Origin: Paraburkholderia acidipaludis NBRC 101816
GTDB taxonomy: Bacteria; Pseudomonadota; Gammaproteobacteria; Burkholderiales; Burkholderiaceae
NCBI RefSeq assembly: GCF_000684975.1
Contig: NZ_BAXZ01000027.1
Coordinates: 34,104 to 98,103, forward strand
Length of the DNA: 64,000 bases
Reading direction: 5' to 3'
Shown: piece by piece, positions 12,216-21,250 of the stretch
Position numbering within the stretch: position 1 is the first letter of the stretch
Layout: every line of letters begins with the position of its first letter
The notes under the pieces: generated by a model
Seen by the model: only the letters and a program-made list of their open reading frames with translations
What the model was told of the DNA's origin: nothing
The model's database searches: none
Made by a program: the position numbers and the translations under genes

Positions 12216-13682
12216 ATGGGTAAGGCAACCGGTTTTCTCGAGTACGAGCGCCAGCATGAGGCGTACGAAGCACCGCTTACGCGCGTGAAGCATTACAAGG
12301 AATTCGTTTCGGCACTCACCGACGCGGACGCGAAGCTCCAGGGCGCGCGCTGCATGGACTGCGGCATTCCGTTCTGCAACAACGGCTGCCCGGTGAACAA
12401 CATCATCCCCGACTTCAACGACCTGGTCTTCCGCCAGGACTGGAAGTCGGCGATCGAGGTGCTGCATTCGACCAACAACTTTCCCGAGTTCACGGGCCGC
12501 ATCTGCCCGGCGCCGTGCGAAGCGGCCTGTACGCTCGGCATCAACGACGATCCCGTGGGCATCAAGTCGATCGAGCACGCGATCATCGACAAGGCCTGGG
12601 CCGAAGGTTGGGTCGCGCCGCAGATCGCGAAGCACAAGACCGGCAAGAAGGTCGCCGTGGTGGGCTCGGGCCCCGCGGGCCTCGCCGCCGCGCAGCAGCT
12701 TGCGCGCGCCGGGCATGACGTGACGGTGTTCGAAAAGAACGACCGCATCGGCGGCCTGCTGCGTTACGGCATCCCCGACTTCAAGCTGGAGAAGTGGCTG
12801 ATCGACCGCCGCATGCGCCAGATGGAAGCCGAAGGCGTGACGTTCCGCACCAATGTCTTCATTGGCAAGGGCGAATTGCCGGCATTCATCGGCAGCACGG
12901 CGAAGGAAACCATCACGCCGGACCAGCTGAAGGAGCAGTTCGACGCCGTGGTGATCGCGGGCGGTTCGGAAACGCCGCGCGACCTGCCGGTGCCGGGCCG
13001 CGAGCTCGAAGGCATCTACTACGCGATGGAATTCCTGCCGCAGCAGAACAAGGTCAACGCGGGCGACAAACTGGCCGACCAGCTCGTGGCGAAGGGCAAG
13101 CACGTTGTCGTGATCGGCGGCGGCGATACGGGCTCCGACTGCGTGGGCACCTCGAACCGCCACGGCGCGAAGAGCGTCACGCAGTTCGAACTGCTGCCGC
13201 AGCCGCCCGAAGAGGAGAACAAGCCGCTCGTCTGGCCGTATTGGCCGATCAAGCTGCGCACCTCGTCGTCGCACGAGGAAGGCTGCCAGCGCGACTGGTC
13301 GGTCGCCACGAAGCGCCTCGAAGGCAAGAACGGCAAGGTCGAGAAGCTCGTCGCCGCGCGCATCGAGTGGAAGGACGGCAAGATGGTCGAAGTGCCCGGT
13401 TCGGAGTTCGAAATGAAGGCCGATCTCGTGCTGCTCGCCATGGGCTTTACGCAGCCGGTCTCGCCGGTGCTCGAAGCATTCGGCGTCGACAAGGACGCGC
13501 GCGGCAACGTGCGCGCCTCGACCGAAGGCGAGAAGGCGTACTACACGTCGGTCGACAAGGTCTTCGCCGCCGGCGACATGCGCCGCGGCCAGTCGCTCGT
13601 CGTCTGGGCGATCCGCGAAGGGCGCCAATGCGCGCGCTCGGTTGACGCGTATCTGATGGGGCGCACGGAGCTGCCGCGCTAA
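12216..13682 (+). CDS. gltD: Glutamate synthase small subunit GltD
   Basis: FAD/NADPH oxidoreductase that feeds electrons to GltB. N-terminal cysteines C46, C49, C54, C58 and C97, C101, C105 bind two iron-sulfur clusters. The FAD Rossmann motif VVGSGPAG (about 148-155) and a second NADPH motif VVIGGGDTGSDC are present, with the terminal AAGDMRRGQSLVVWAI FAD motif. ATG 12216 gives 488 residues and has a GAGAG site close by; an upstream in-frame ATG at 12201 would add five residues. Together with gltB it forms the gltBD operon, closed by a terminator at 13717. Confidence 0.96.
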   Translation: MGKATGFLEYERQHEAYEAPLTRVKHYKEFVSALTDADAKLQGARCMDCGIPFCNNGCPVNNIIPDFNDLVFRQDWKSAIEVLHSTNNFPEFTGRICPAPCEAACTLGINDDPVGIKSIEHAIIDKAWAEGWVAPQIAKHKTGKKVAVVGSGPAGLAAAQQLARAGHDVTVFEKNDRIGGLLRYGIPDFKLEKWLIDRRMRQMEAEGVTFRTNVFIGKGELPAFIGSTAKETITPDQLKEQFDAVVIAGGSETPRDLPVPGRELEGIYYAMEFLPQQNKVNAGDKLADQLVAKGKHVVVIGGGDTGSDCVGTSNRHGAKSVTQFELLPQPPEEENKPLVWPYWPIKLRTSSSHEEGCQRDWSVATKRLEGKNGKVEKLVAARIEWKDGKMVEVPGSEFEMKADLVLLAMGFTQPVSPVLEAFGVDKDARGNVRASTEGEKAYYTSVDKVFAAGDMRRGQSLVVWAIREGRQCARSVDAYLMGRTELPR

Positions 13683-13716
13683 GGCACGCTAAGGCACGCA
13701 CTCTGGCCGACATCGA

Positions 13717-13750
13717 AGCCGGGCGCCCGAAGGCGTGCCCGGCTTTTTTG
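13717..13750 (+). terminator. Rho-independent terminator of gltBD
   Basis: Arms AAGCCGGGC (13717-13725) and GCCCGGCTT (13738-13746) form a perfect 9-bp stem followed by TTTTTT. It lies 35 bases after the gltD stop. Confidence 0.85.
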
Positions 13751-13811
13751 CGTTCTGACGCACGCGAGTTACCATGACGCGATTGCCCGACTCACTTGAC
13801 GGCTGCCGATC

Positions 13812-14360
13812 ATGTCCGAAGCCCGCGAGACCGATCAGTGGCGGCGCTGCTTCGTCGCGCTCGCGCCCGATGCCGCGTCGCGCGACGCGCTGGCCGCGCT
13901 CGACGTGCCGCCCAACGCGCGGCGCGTACCGTATGCGCAGCTGCATCTGACCGTGGCGTTCATCGGCGCGATGTCGTTCGACCAGGGCGAGGTGCTCTCG
14001 CAGCGGCTGGCCGGACAAGCGCTGCCGGTTCCGCCTGCGCCGGTGACGAAAATCGAATGCTGGCCGGGCTGCGCGCAGCCGCGGCTGATCGTGGCGGCGC
14101 TGGCGATGTCGGACGCGTTGACCGCGCTCGACTGGCGCGTGCGCTCCCTGATGGGCGAGGTGGGATTGCCGCTCGATGCGCGCGCATTTCGCCCGCACGT
14201 GACGCTCGCGCGGTTCGCGCGCGACGCCGCCGCGGGGCCCGCGGCCCTGAGCGGCGAAGCGCTGCCGCCATTGCGATTCGAGGCGCTTGTGCTGTATTCG
14301 AGCACGCTCGCCCGGCAGGGCGCGCGCTACGACGCGCTGGCCAGCGTGGCGCTGGCGTGA
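13812..14360 (+). CDS. thpR: RNA 2',3'-cyclic phosphodiesterase (2'-5' RNA ligase family)
   Basis: A 2H phosphoesterase of the LigT/ThpR family. Both catalytic HxTx motifs are present: HLTV at residues 45-48 and HVTL at 129-132, spaced as in the two-lobed fold. Members hydrolyse 2',3'-cyclic phosphates at RNA ends and can ligate tRNA halves in vitro; the cellular role is not settled. Length 182 residues, cytoplasmic. It lies alone between the gltBD terminator and the convergent dadA. Confidence 0.9.
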   Translation: MSEARETDQWRRCFVALAPDAASRDALAALDVPPNARRVPYAQLHLTVAFIGAMSFDQGEVLSQRLAGQALPVPPAPVTKIECWPGCAQPRLIVAALAMSDALTALDWRVRSLMGEVGLPLDARAFRPHVTLARFARDAAAGPAALSGEALPPLRFEALVLYSSTLARQGARYDALASVALA

Positions 14361-14397
14361 GCCGCATGCAGGATATTCAGGGGCAGGAGGCCGCGCT

Positions 14398-15756
14398 TCA
14401 ATGCCCGTTGCGCCGGTAGCGCGCCAGCGTGAGTCCGTCGAGATCGATTTCGGGCGTGCGCCGCGTGACGAGATCGGCCACCACGCGCCCGGAGCCCATC
14501 GACATCGCCCAGCCCGTCGAGCCGTGCCCGACGTTGAGCCAAAGCCCTTCGACACCGGAAGCGCCAAGCAGCGGCGCGCCGTCCGGCACCATGGGCCGCC
14601 GTCCGACCCAGAACTGCGCCGACGAGGGCGTGGCCGCATGCGGGAACCAGTCGTCGAGCACTTTCATGAGCGTCTGCAGCGCCTGCTCGCGCAGCGTCGC
14701 GCGATGGTCGCCCAGCTCCGCCGTGCCCGCGACGCGCAGATACGGGCCGAAACGCGTGATCGCCGTCTTGAGCGATTCGTCCATGAGCGCGGCGCGCGGG
14801 GCCTTTTGCTCGTCGACGACGGGCAGCGTGGCCGAGTAGCCCTTCACGGGATAGAGGGGCACGCGCACGCCGAGCGGTGCCACGAGTGCCGCGCTCTCCA
14901 CGCCTAGCGCGACAATTACCGCGTCGGCGGCGAGTGTCCGCGGCGCGGTGTCGGATGCTTCGGGCGCGCTCGCGGACGGGCTCAGCACCTCGGCCGGCGC
15001 GCGGCGCTGCTCGCGCCGGTTGAGCTTGCCGCGGCCGGCGCGCACGCGCACGCCGCTCACCTTGCCGCCTTCGGCTTGCAGGGCTTCCACTTCGGTGTCG
15101 AACAGAAAGCGCACCCCGTTGGCTTCGCACACGGCGCGCAGCTCGCGCGTGAAGCGCGCGCAGTCGCCCGCTTCGTCGTCGGGCAGATAGATGCCCGCAA
15201 CCGGTTTGATCTGCGACCACGCGAGCCCTGGCTCGATCTGCATGCACCCCGCGGCGTCGAGTTCGCGCCAGGCGATGCCCGCATCGCGCAGCACGTCGAG
15301 CGCCGGTTGGGCGAGTTCCCGGTCGTAGTCGCTGCGAAAGAGCTGCAGGTAGCCCTGGCTGCGCCCGTATTCGAACGCGTGCGTTTCGCGGAACGCGTGC
15401 AGGCAGGTGCGGCTGTAGTAGGCAATGCGCTGCATCCGCTGTTTGTTCACACGAAAGCGTTCGAGGTTGCATTCGCGCAGCCAGCGCGCGATCCAGCGCC
15501 ATTGCGAGGGGGCGAGCGTGGGCCGGAAGATGAGCGGGGAAGTGGGCTTGAGCAGATATTTGAGGAGCTTCGCGGGCATGCCGGGCGCAGCCCATGGCGT
15601 GACGTAGCCGGGCGCGATCACGCCCGCGTTGCCGAAGCTCGTGCCGAGCGCGACGCCGGGTTCGCGCTCGATGACGGTGACGTCGCAGCCCCGTTCGCTC
15701 AGATAATACGCAGTAGCGACGCCGATCACACCGGCGCCGAGGACGATCGTTTTCAT
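14398..15756 (-). CDS. dadA: D-amino acid dehydrogenase DadA
   Basis: FAD-dependent enzyme that oxidises D-amino acids, chiefly D-alanine, to 2-oxo acids and passes electrons to the respiratory chain. The N-terminal dinucleotide fold VLGAGVIG (residues 5-12) begins right at ATG 15756; PVKGYSATLP, RFGPYLRVAGTAELG and the terminal NVGHGSTGWAMS match the family. At 452 residues it is longer than E. coli DadA (432) because of a Pro/Ala/Ser/Arg-rich insert at about 241-275. Open frame continues upstream, but the Rossmann strand fixes the start. No alanine racemase gene is adjacent. Confidence 0.9.
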   Translation of the reverse strand: MKTIVLGAGVIGVATAYYLSERGCDVTVIEREPGVALGTSFGNAGVIAPGYVTPWAAPGMPAKLLKYLLKPTSPLIFRPTLAPSQWRWIARWLRECNLERFRVNKQRMQRIAYYSRTCLHAFRETHAFEYGRSQGYLQLFRSDYDRELAQPALDVLRDAGIAWRELDAAGCMQIEPGLAWSQIKPVAGIYLPDDEAGDCARFTRELRAVCEANGVRFLFDTEVEALQAEGGKVSGVRVRAGRGKLNRREQRRAPAEVLSPSASAPEASDTAPRTLAADAVIVALGVESAALVAPLGVRVPLYPVKGYSATLPVVDEQKAPRAALMDESLKTAITRFGPYLRVAGTAELGDHRATLREQALQTLMKVLDDWFPHAATPSSAQFWVGRRPMVPDGAPLLGASGVEGLWLNVGHGSTGWAMSMGSGRVVADLVTRRTPEIDLDGLTLARYRRNGH

Positions 15757-15802
15757 GCCGGTCGACTCGGGTGGGACGGGAGGTATTGCAGCACGTTCGA
15801 GC

Positions 15803-17062
15803 TCATCGTGCAGCGGATTTCGCAATGAGCGCCTTGCCCTTCGTTTCGGGCAGGCAGAGGGCGGAGACGATCACGAGCAGATAGCCGGCGCCGGCCACGC
15901 CGCCGATCGCTTTCACGAGCGACGTCGACTGCGCGAGCGTGCCGACGAGAATCGGGAACAGCGAGCCAAGACCGCGCCCGAGGTTGTAGCAAAAGCCCTG
16001 GCCGGAGCCGCGGATCGAGTTTGGATAAAGCTCGGAGAGATACGCGCCGATGCCCGCGAAGATGCCCTGCACCACGAGGCCGAGCGGAAAGCCGAGCAGC
16101 AGCATGGCGCCATTCGTGATGGGCAGCATGGTGTAGGCCATGCCGAGCGCGAACGAGCCGAGCGCGAACAGGACGAACGAGGTGCGCCGGCCGATGCGGT
16201 CGCAGAGAATCGCGCCGACGATATAGCCCGCAAACGAGCCGGTGATCAGCACGATCAGGTAGCCGCTCGTGTCGAACACCGAGAGATGGCGCACGGTTTT
16301 CAGGTACGTGGGCAGCCAGGTGGTGATCGCGTAGTAGCCGCCGAGCATGCCGGTGCAGAGCGCGCTGCCGAGCAGCGTGGTGGCGAGATGCGCACGCGAG
16401 AAGATCTGCAGGAAATGCGCATGCGGGGCGCCGCGGTCACGCTCGCGCCGCGTTTCCACGAAAACGTCGGGGTCGCTCACGTTGCGGCGCACGTAGAAGA
16501 TCCAGAGCGCGGGCACGATGCCGATCCAGAAGCAGGCGCGCCAGGCGAGCGCCTCGGGCAGGACGGCGAAGAAGGCCCAGTAGAAGATCGCGGCCGCGGC
16601 CCAGCCGAACGACCAGCTGCTCTGCAGGGTGCCCACCGCCTTGGCGCGGTGCTGCGGCGCGCGGATCGTCTCCGCCATCATGATCGTGACCACCGACCAT
16701 TCGCCGCCGAAGCCGAAACCCTGCAGCGTGCGCGTGGCGAGCAGTTGCCAGAACGAGTTCGTGAATCCGGAGAGGCAGGTGAAGACCGCGAATGTCGCGA
16801 TGGTCCACTGCAGCACGCGCACGCGGCCGTAGCGGTCGGCCAGCACGCCCGCGAGCCAGCCGCCGAGCGCCGATGAGATCAGCGAGCTCGTCGCGATCAT
16901 CCCGGCCTCGCTCTTGCTCATACCCCAGGAGGCGATCAGCGTGGGGATCAGGAACGAGTAGATCATGAAATCGAACGCGTCGACGGCGTAGCCACCGAAG
17001 CCGGCGTAGAGCGTTCGACGCTCGCGTCCGTTCAGTTCCGTGAACCACTGGAACGATCCCAT
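15803..17062 (-). CDS. MFS transporter, metabolite:proton symporter type
   Basis: A 12-helix major facilitator of 419 residues. The loop 2-3 motif GGWLAGVLADRYGRVRVL, RTLQGFGFGGEWSV in helix 4 and the second-half counterpart GAILCDRIGRRTS place it in the sugar/aromatic-acid/sialate symporter branch. The start ATG 17062 has a strong GGGGGAAGG site; an earlier in-frame start at 17098 has none. The substrate cannot be told from sequence. It lies 46 bases upstream of dadA in the same direction, so the two may be one transcript and the carrier might import an amino or organic acid (inference). Confidence 0.85.
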   Translation of the reverse strand: MGSFQWFTELNGRERRTLYAGFGGYAVDAFDFMIYSFLIPTLIASWGMSKSEAGMIATSSLISSALGGWLAGVLADRYGRVRVLQWTIATFAVFTCLSGFTNSFWQLLATRTLQGFGFGGEWSVVTIMMAETIRAPQHRAKAVGTLQSSWSFGWAAAAIFYWAFFAVLPEALAWRACFWIGIVPALWIFYVRRNVSDPDVFVETRRERDRGAPHAHFLQIFSRAHLATTLLGSALCTGMLGGYYAITTWLPTYLKTVRHLSVFDTSGYLIVLITGSFAGYIVGAILCDRIGRRTSFVLFALGSFALGMAYTMLPITNGAMLLLGFPLGLVVQGIFAGIGAYLSELYPNSIRGSGQGFCYNLGRGLGSLFPILVGTLAQSTSLVKAIGGVAGAGYLLVIVSALCLPETKGKALIAKSAAR

Positions 17063-17314
17063 CGCGTGCCTTCCCCCAATTGTTGTGTGCGCCACCATCT
17101 GTCATGCCGTATGCGGCATGAATGCTGGAGCGGGGGCTATTTTACGGCGCGAGGGAACGCGCAGGCGAGCGTTCGATTACATTTCCCTTAGCCAGGCAGC
17201 GCGAGGAAGCGCCAGGAAGCGAATGAAGGGCTCGATACGGGCTTGACGCAGGGGTGTCGGCGAGCGGCGCGACACGCGCGCCGGCACGCTTGCGCCGGCA
17301 CCCGCTGGTACCCT

Positions 17315-19066
17315 TTATGCGGCGATCCGCTCTTCGGGCATGCGCTCGATGTCGAGCGTTTCGTCGTGGAAGGCAGCAAGCGATTCGCGATGCGCGACGC
17401 TCACGATTGCCGCCTTCGGCAGGCGTTCGTTGAGGAGCTTGTAGAGACGGCCTTCGTTGTCGGAATCGAGGGCGCTCGTCGCTTCGTCGAGGAACAGGTA
17501 GTCGGGCTTGTGCAGCAGCACGCGCGCGCCGGCCAGCCGCTGCTGCTCGCCAGGCGAGAGCACGCGCGTCCAGTGCGCCGACTCGGCGAGGCGGTCCGCG
17601 TAGTCTTCGAGGCGGCAGGCGCGCAGCGCCTCGCGGCAGTCCTCGTCGCTGTAGTCGTCGGCCGGCGACGGGTAGGTGAGCGCCGCCTTGAGCGTGCCGA
17701 TCGGCAGATAGCTTTGCTGCGGGATGAACATCATGCGCGCGTCCACGGGCGCGTCGATCGAGCCTTCGCCGAACGGCCAGAGGCCCGCGAGCGCGCGCAT
17801 CAGCGTGCTCTTGCCCGCGCCCGAGGGGCCGCGCACGAGCCAGCGCGAGCCCGGCTTGATGGCGACGTCGCGCACTTCCGAAAGCGGCGTGCCGTTAGGC
17901 AGGGCGAGCTTCAGGCGGTCGGTGGAGAGCGCATTCGCGTCGACGAAGTGCAGGTTGATGCCGCCGTGCTCGGTGGCGGGCGAGACGGTTTCCTTCAGGC
18001 GCGGCGAGTGGACCACGCGCACGAATTCGCGCAGACGGTTGACGGTGGCGCGCCAGTCGACCAGCGTCGAGTAACTGTTGATGAACCACGAGAACGAATC
18101 GCTCACGGTGCCGAACGCCTGCGAGATCTGCATCAGCACGCCGAACGTGAACGCGCCCGCGAAATAGCGCGGCGCGGCGACGACGAGCGGGAAGATGATG
18201 GCGATCTGCCCGTAGAAGCTCAGCACGAAGGTGAGGCGCTTCGTGTACTTCATCACGCGCCACCAGTTGTCGCGAATGTGCTGGAAGAGGCCTTGCGCAC
18301 TGCCGAGCTCGGTGTTCATGCCGTCGTAGAAGGCGATCTGCTCGGCGTTTTCGCGCAGGCGGATGAGGCCGAAGCGGAAGTCCGCCTCGACTTTCTGTTG
18401 CTGGTAGTTGATCGACACGAGCGGGTGGCCCACCTTCTGGATCACGACGGAGCCGAGCACGGCGTAGAGCGCGGCGGCCCATACCATGTAACCCGGAATC
18501 GCGATCGGGTGGCCGCCCAGCGTGATCGAAAGCGCGCCCGCGAGCGTCCAGAGAATCGTCACGAAGGAGATCAGCGTGACGACCGTGGAGAGCAGGTCCA
18601 GCGTGAGCGAGAGCGTACTGGTCGCGAACGACTGGAGGTCGTCGCTGATCCGCTGGTCGGGGTTGTCGGCCAGCCGGTCGCGTTCGATACGGTAGAACGC
18701 GCCCTTGCCGAGCCACTCGTCGAGAAAGCGCGTGGTGAGCCACTGGCGCCAGCGGAAGCCGAGCATCTGGCGCAGATAGCGTCCGTACACCGCGAGGATG
18801 ATGAAGGCGAACGCGAGCACCGTGAAGATCATCAGAAGGTGCGGGAACTGCTTGACGTCCTTGCCCTGCAGCGCGTTGTAGAAGTCGGCGTTCCAGCTGT
18901 TGAGCCGCACGTTGATCCACACGACCAGCAGGTTGATGACGACGATCGCGATGAGCAGCCCCCAGGCGATCCATCGCTCCTCGGACACCCAGTAGGGTTT
19001 GATCAGGCTCCAGGCCGTGATCTTTTCGGGCTGATCCGGCGTGGCGCGGGAAGAAAGGTTGGTCAT
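17315..19066 (-). CDS. ABC transporter, fused membrane/ATPase, YddA/SbmA-BacA-like
   Basis: Half-transporter of 583 residues. The N-terminal ABC_membrane_2-type domain carries helices around 31-55, 77-95, 155-180, 188-210 and 282-315, with the family stretch RWRQWLTTRFLDEWL. The ATPase domain has Walker A at 413-421 (GPSGAGKST), signature LSPGEQQRLAGAR from 503, Walker B YLFLDE at 523-528 and an H-loop in SVAHRESL. This is the YddA/vitamin B12-transporter BacA-like family; substrate unknown. It would function as a homodimer in the inner membrane. It is transcribed away from the thiamine locus and stands alone. Confidence 0.85.
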   Translation of the reverse strand: MTNLSSRATPDQPEKITAWSLIKPYWVSEERWIAWGLLIAIVVINLLVVWINVRLNSWNADFYNALQGKDVKQFPHLLMIFTVLAFAFIILAVYGRYLRQMLGFRWRQWLTTRFLDEWLGKGAFYRIERDRLADNPDQRISDDLQSFATSTLSLTLDLLSTVVTLISFVTILWTLAGALSITLGGHPIAIPGYMVWAAALYAVLGSVVIQKVGHPLVSINYQQQKVEADFRFGLIRLRENAEQIAFYDGMNTELGSAQGLFQHIRDNWWRVMKYTKRLTFVLSFYGQIAIIFPLVVAAPRYFAGAFTFGVLMQISQAFGTVSDSFSWFINSYSTLVDWRATVNRLREFVRVVHSPRLKETVSPATEHGGINLHFVDANALSTDRLKLALPNGTPLSEVRDVAIKPGSRWLVRGPSGAGKSTLMRALAGLWPFGEGSIDAPVDARMMFIPQQSYLPIGTLKAALTYPSPADDYSDEDCREALRACRLEDYADRLAESAHWTRVLSPGEQQRLAGARVLLHKPDYLFLDEATSALDSDNEGRLYKLLNERLPKAAIVSVAHRESLAAFHDETLDIERMPEERIAA

Positions 19067-19414
19067 GTGCGTCCTGATGTTGACCCGGCCCGAGGCCGGA
19101 GAAGGCGAGCGCGCGGCGACGGCGGTGCAGGGATTCTGTCGCCAGCCGCTTAAGCCGGGCTTAACCGTCGTTCAATCGCCGTTCGATCGACGTGTTCAAT
19201 CGCCGTGTAAGCGCGCGCGGCTCATTGTCTCACCGGCGGCCGCCGGCGGGCGGATCCGGGCGTTGCGGGCATTGTGCCAGAGCACGGAAACCTCCCGGCA
19301 AATGCTCGGGGCCGGTCGGGCGCGAGCAAGGCGGCATGCGCGGTGGCGGGCCGCGGCGCCCGCGCCGGCGCGGTTTGCGGGCTCCGCGCCTTTTGTGGTC
19401 TAATGTCCGTTGAC
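19067..19414. other. Intergenic region between ABC transporter gene and TPP riboswitch
   Basis: About 350 bases with no supported gene. It must hold divergent promoters for the ABC transporter gene (minus) and the thiamine operon (plus). It includes near-repeated GTTCAATCGCCGT units around 19170-19205 (three imperfect copies of CGTTCAATCGCCGTTC-like sequence). No confident -35/-10 pair was recognised. Confidence 0.35.
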
Positions 19415-19513
19415 GAAACAGGGGTGCTTCGCCGGCATGCCGGGCATGTCGCTGTGAGGCTGAGAGAGACCCTTCGCACCCGATCCGGGTAATACCGGCG
19501 CGGGAAGTTTCCG
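19415..19513 (+). promoter_or_regulatory. TPP riboswitch (THI element)
   Basis: The conserved THI-box elements are all readable in order: ACAGGGGTGC at the start, GGCTGAGAGAGACCC, then CACCCGATCCGGGTAATACCGGCG and GGGAAG. They bind thiamine pyrophosphate in the mRNA leader and switch off thiamine synthesis genes. It lies ~250 bases before thiO, first gene of thiOSGE. The expression platform between 19514 and 19660 contains a GCCGGC-type hairpin around 19597-19616 but no T-run, so control of translation seems more likely than termination (inference). Confidence 0.93.
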
Positions 19514-19660
19514 GAAAGTCTTGCTGGAGTCCGTTCCAGTTTCCCGCCGGGCAAGCGTGCATGGGACCCGTGCCCCATCGCCCCATACGCCTGTCCGGCC
19601 GGCCTTGCCAGCCGGTTTCGTCCTTGGGTACGTCTGCTGCTGCCGTACGGAAAGGATACG

Positions 19661-19768
19661 ATGACCGCCTATTCCTCAGTTCATTCAGTTCATTTGGCCC
19701 GCGCGCCGGTCAGCATTTCGGCCTGTTCCGGCATGCGTGGGTTCGCGCGCGGCGGAGTCGCGTCATGA
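19661..19768 (+). CDS. Short reading frame (35 residues) coupled to thiO; possible leader peptide or displaced ThiO start
   Basis: ATG 19661 has a good AAGGA site 5-9 bases upstream and opens a 35-residue frame starting MTAYSSVHSVHLAR. Its TGA (19766-19768) overlaps the thiO ATG (19765) as ATGA, the arrangement of translational coupling. It lies between the TPP riboswitch and thiO. It could be a true leader peptide through which the riboswitch controls thiO translation, or the former N-terminus of ThiO thrown out of frame. No homologous domain is visible. Confidence 0.45.
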   Translation: MTAYSSVHSVHLARAPVSISACSGMRGFARGGVAS

Positions 19769-20904
19769 ACGCCCGCTCTGCCGCAGCCATGCCGGACTTC
19801 GCCGTTCTCGGCGGAGGGCTTTCGGGGCGCCTTGTCGCCTGGCGGCTCGCCGGCGCGGGCCACCGCGTCGCGCTCTACGAGCGCGGCGGTCCCGAAGGCG
19901 CCGACGCGGCCGCGTGGGTCGCGGCCGCGATGCTCGCGCCGCTGGCCGAGGCCGCCGTCGCCGAGCTGCTCATCACCGAGCTCGGCGTCGCGTCGCTCGA
20001 GACGTGGCCGCAGATTCTCGCGGAGCTGCCGGAGCCGGTGTTCTTCCAGCACAACGGCACGCTCGTGGTCTGGCATCACGCCGACCGTACGGAGGCGCCG
20101 CTTTTCGAGCGCCGCGTGCGTGCAAACGCGCCGCACTGGCTCGCCGATGAAGGCTTCGTCGCACTGGCGGGCAAAGAGCTCGACGCAGCCGAGCCCGCGC
20201 TTGCCGGGCGCTTCGCGCGCGGCTGGCTGCTGCCCGGCGAAGGGCAGCTCGACAACCGCCAGGTGCTCAAGGCGCTGGCGGCGGGGCTCGTGCAACGGGG
20301 CGTCGAAACGCACTGGCACACGAGCGTGAACGACGCCGATCTGCCGCGCGCCCGCGTGACCATCGATTGCCGGGGCCTGGGCGCCAAGCCCGCCGTGCCT
20401 TCGCTGCGCGGGATTCGCGGCGAAGTCGCGCGCGTGCACGCGCCGGGCATCGGGCTCATGCGGCCCGTGCGTCTCCTGCATCCGCGCTACCCGCTCTATA
20501 TCGCGCCGAAGCAGAACGACCTCTACGTGATCGGCGCCACCGAGATCGAAGGCGAGGACATGTCGCCGGTGAGCGTGCGTTCGGCGCTCGAATTGCTGAG
20601 CGCCGCGTTCGCCGTGCATCCGGCCTTCGGCGAGGCGCGCATCCTCGAACTCAATTCGCAGTGCCGTCCAACGCTGCCCGATCATCGTCCGGCGCTGATC
20701 TGGGACGGCGCACAAACCTTGCGCGTGAATGGCCTCTATCGGCACGGCTTCATGATCGCGCCGGCCGTGGCCGACGAAGCGGTCCGCTGCGGCGAGGCGC
20801 TGCTCGATCAGCGCGTGACCGATCAGGACACCTTCGAAACGCTGCGCCGCGACTCGCGCTGGAGCGCGATGCTGCATGCGCAGGGCGCGCAGGAGCCGGC
20901 CTGA
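19765..20904 (+). CDS. thiO: FAD-dependent oxidoreductase ThiO (glycine oxidase type)
   Basis: A DAO-family flavoenzyme that by context makes the imino-glycine for thiazole synthesis. The FAD-binding fold VLGGGLSGRLVAWRLAGAG begins at about residue 13, a second block GIRGEVARVHAPG follows mid-protein and RVNGLYRHGFMIAP near the end is the typical C-terminal FAD site. ATG 19765 is supported by GGCGGAG 7 bases upstream; length 379 residues. It heads thiO-thiS-thiG-thiE behind a TPP riboswitch. The assignment to ThiO rather than another DAO oxidase rests mainly on this position. Confidence 0.87.
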   Translation: MNARSAAAMPDFAVLGGGLSGRLVAWRLAGAGHRVALYERGGPEGADAAAWVAAAMLAPLAEAAVAELLITELGVASLETWPQILAELPEPVFFQHNGTLVVWHHADRTEAPLFERRVRANAPHWLADEGFVALAGKELDAAEPALAGRFARGWLLPGEGQLDNRQVLKALAAGLVQRGVETHWHTSVNDADLPRARVTIDCRGLGAKPAVPSLRGIRGEVARVHAPGIGLMRPVRLLHPRYPLYIAPKQNDLYVIGATEIEGEDMSPVSVRSALELLSAAFAVHPAFGEARILELNSQCRPTLPDHRPALIWDGAQTLRVNGLYRHGFMIAPAVADEAVRCGEALLDQRVTDQDTFETLRRDSRWSAMLHAQGAQEPA

Positions 20905-20970
20905 CGTGCGGCGGTATGGCTTGCACGAGGAGCGTTTCCCGTAACAAGACTTGCAGTGAACAGAATCGAC

Positions 20971-21168
20971 ATGGACATACAGATCAACCAGAAGCCGCTC
21001 ACGCTGCCCGAAGGGGCGACCGTTGCCGACGCGCTCGCCGCGTTCGGCGCGCGGCCGCCTTATGCGGTCGCACTGAACGGCGATTTCGTCGCGCGCGGCC
21101 AGCACGGCGCGCGCGCGCTCCAGGCGGGCGACCGCCTCGACGTCGTGAGCCCGGTGGCGGGCGGCTGA
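20971..21168 (+). CDS. thiS: Sulfur carrier protein ThiS
   Basis: A 65-residue ubiquitin-like protein ending in the required Gly-Gly (PVAGG), which is adenylated and thiocarboxylated to deliver sulfur for thiazole formation. MDIQINQKPLTLPEGATVADAL is the typical first strand and helix, and ALNGDFVAR the middle strand. ATG 20971 is favoured; an in-frame GTG at 20956 would add five residues. It is immediately upstream of its partner thiG. Confidence 0.95.
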   Translation: MDIQINQKPLTLPEGATVADALAAFGARPPYAVALNGDFVARGQHGARALQAGDRLDVVSPVAGG

Positions 21169-21250
21169 GCCGCCTCGCCCGTTCGCGTGCTTTTGCGCGT
21201 CGTCTCTTTGACGCCTCGACCCGATGCCACCGCGCAAGGATTCCTCCGCC

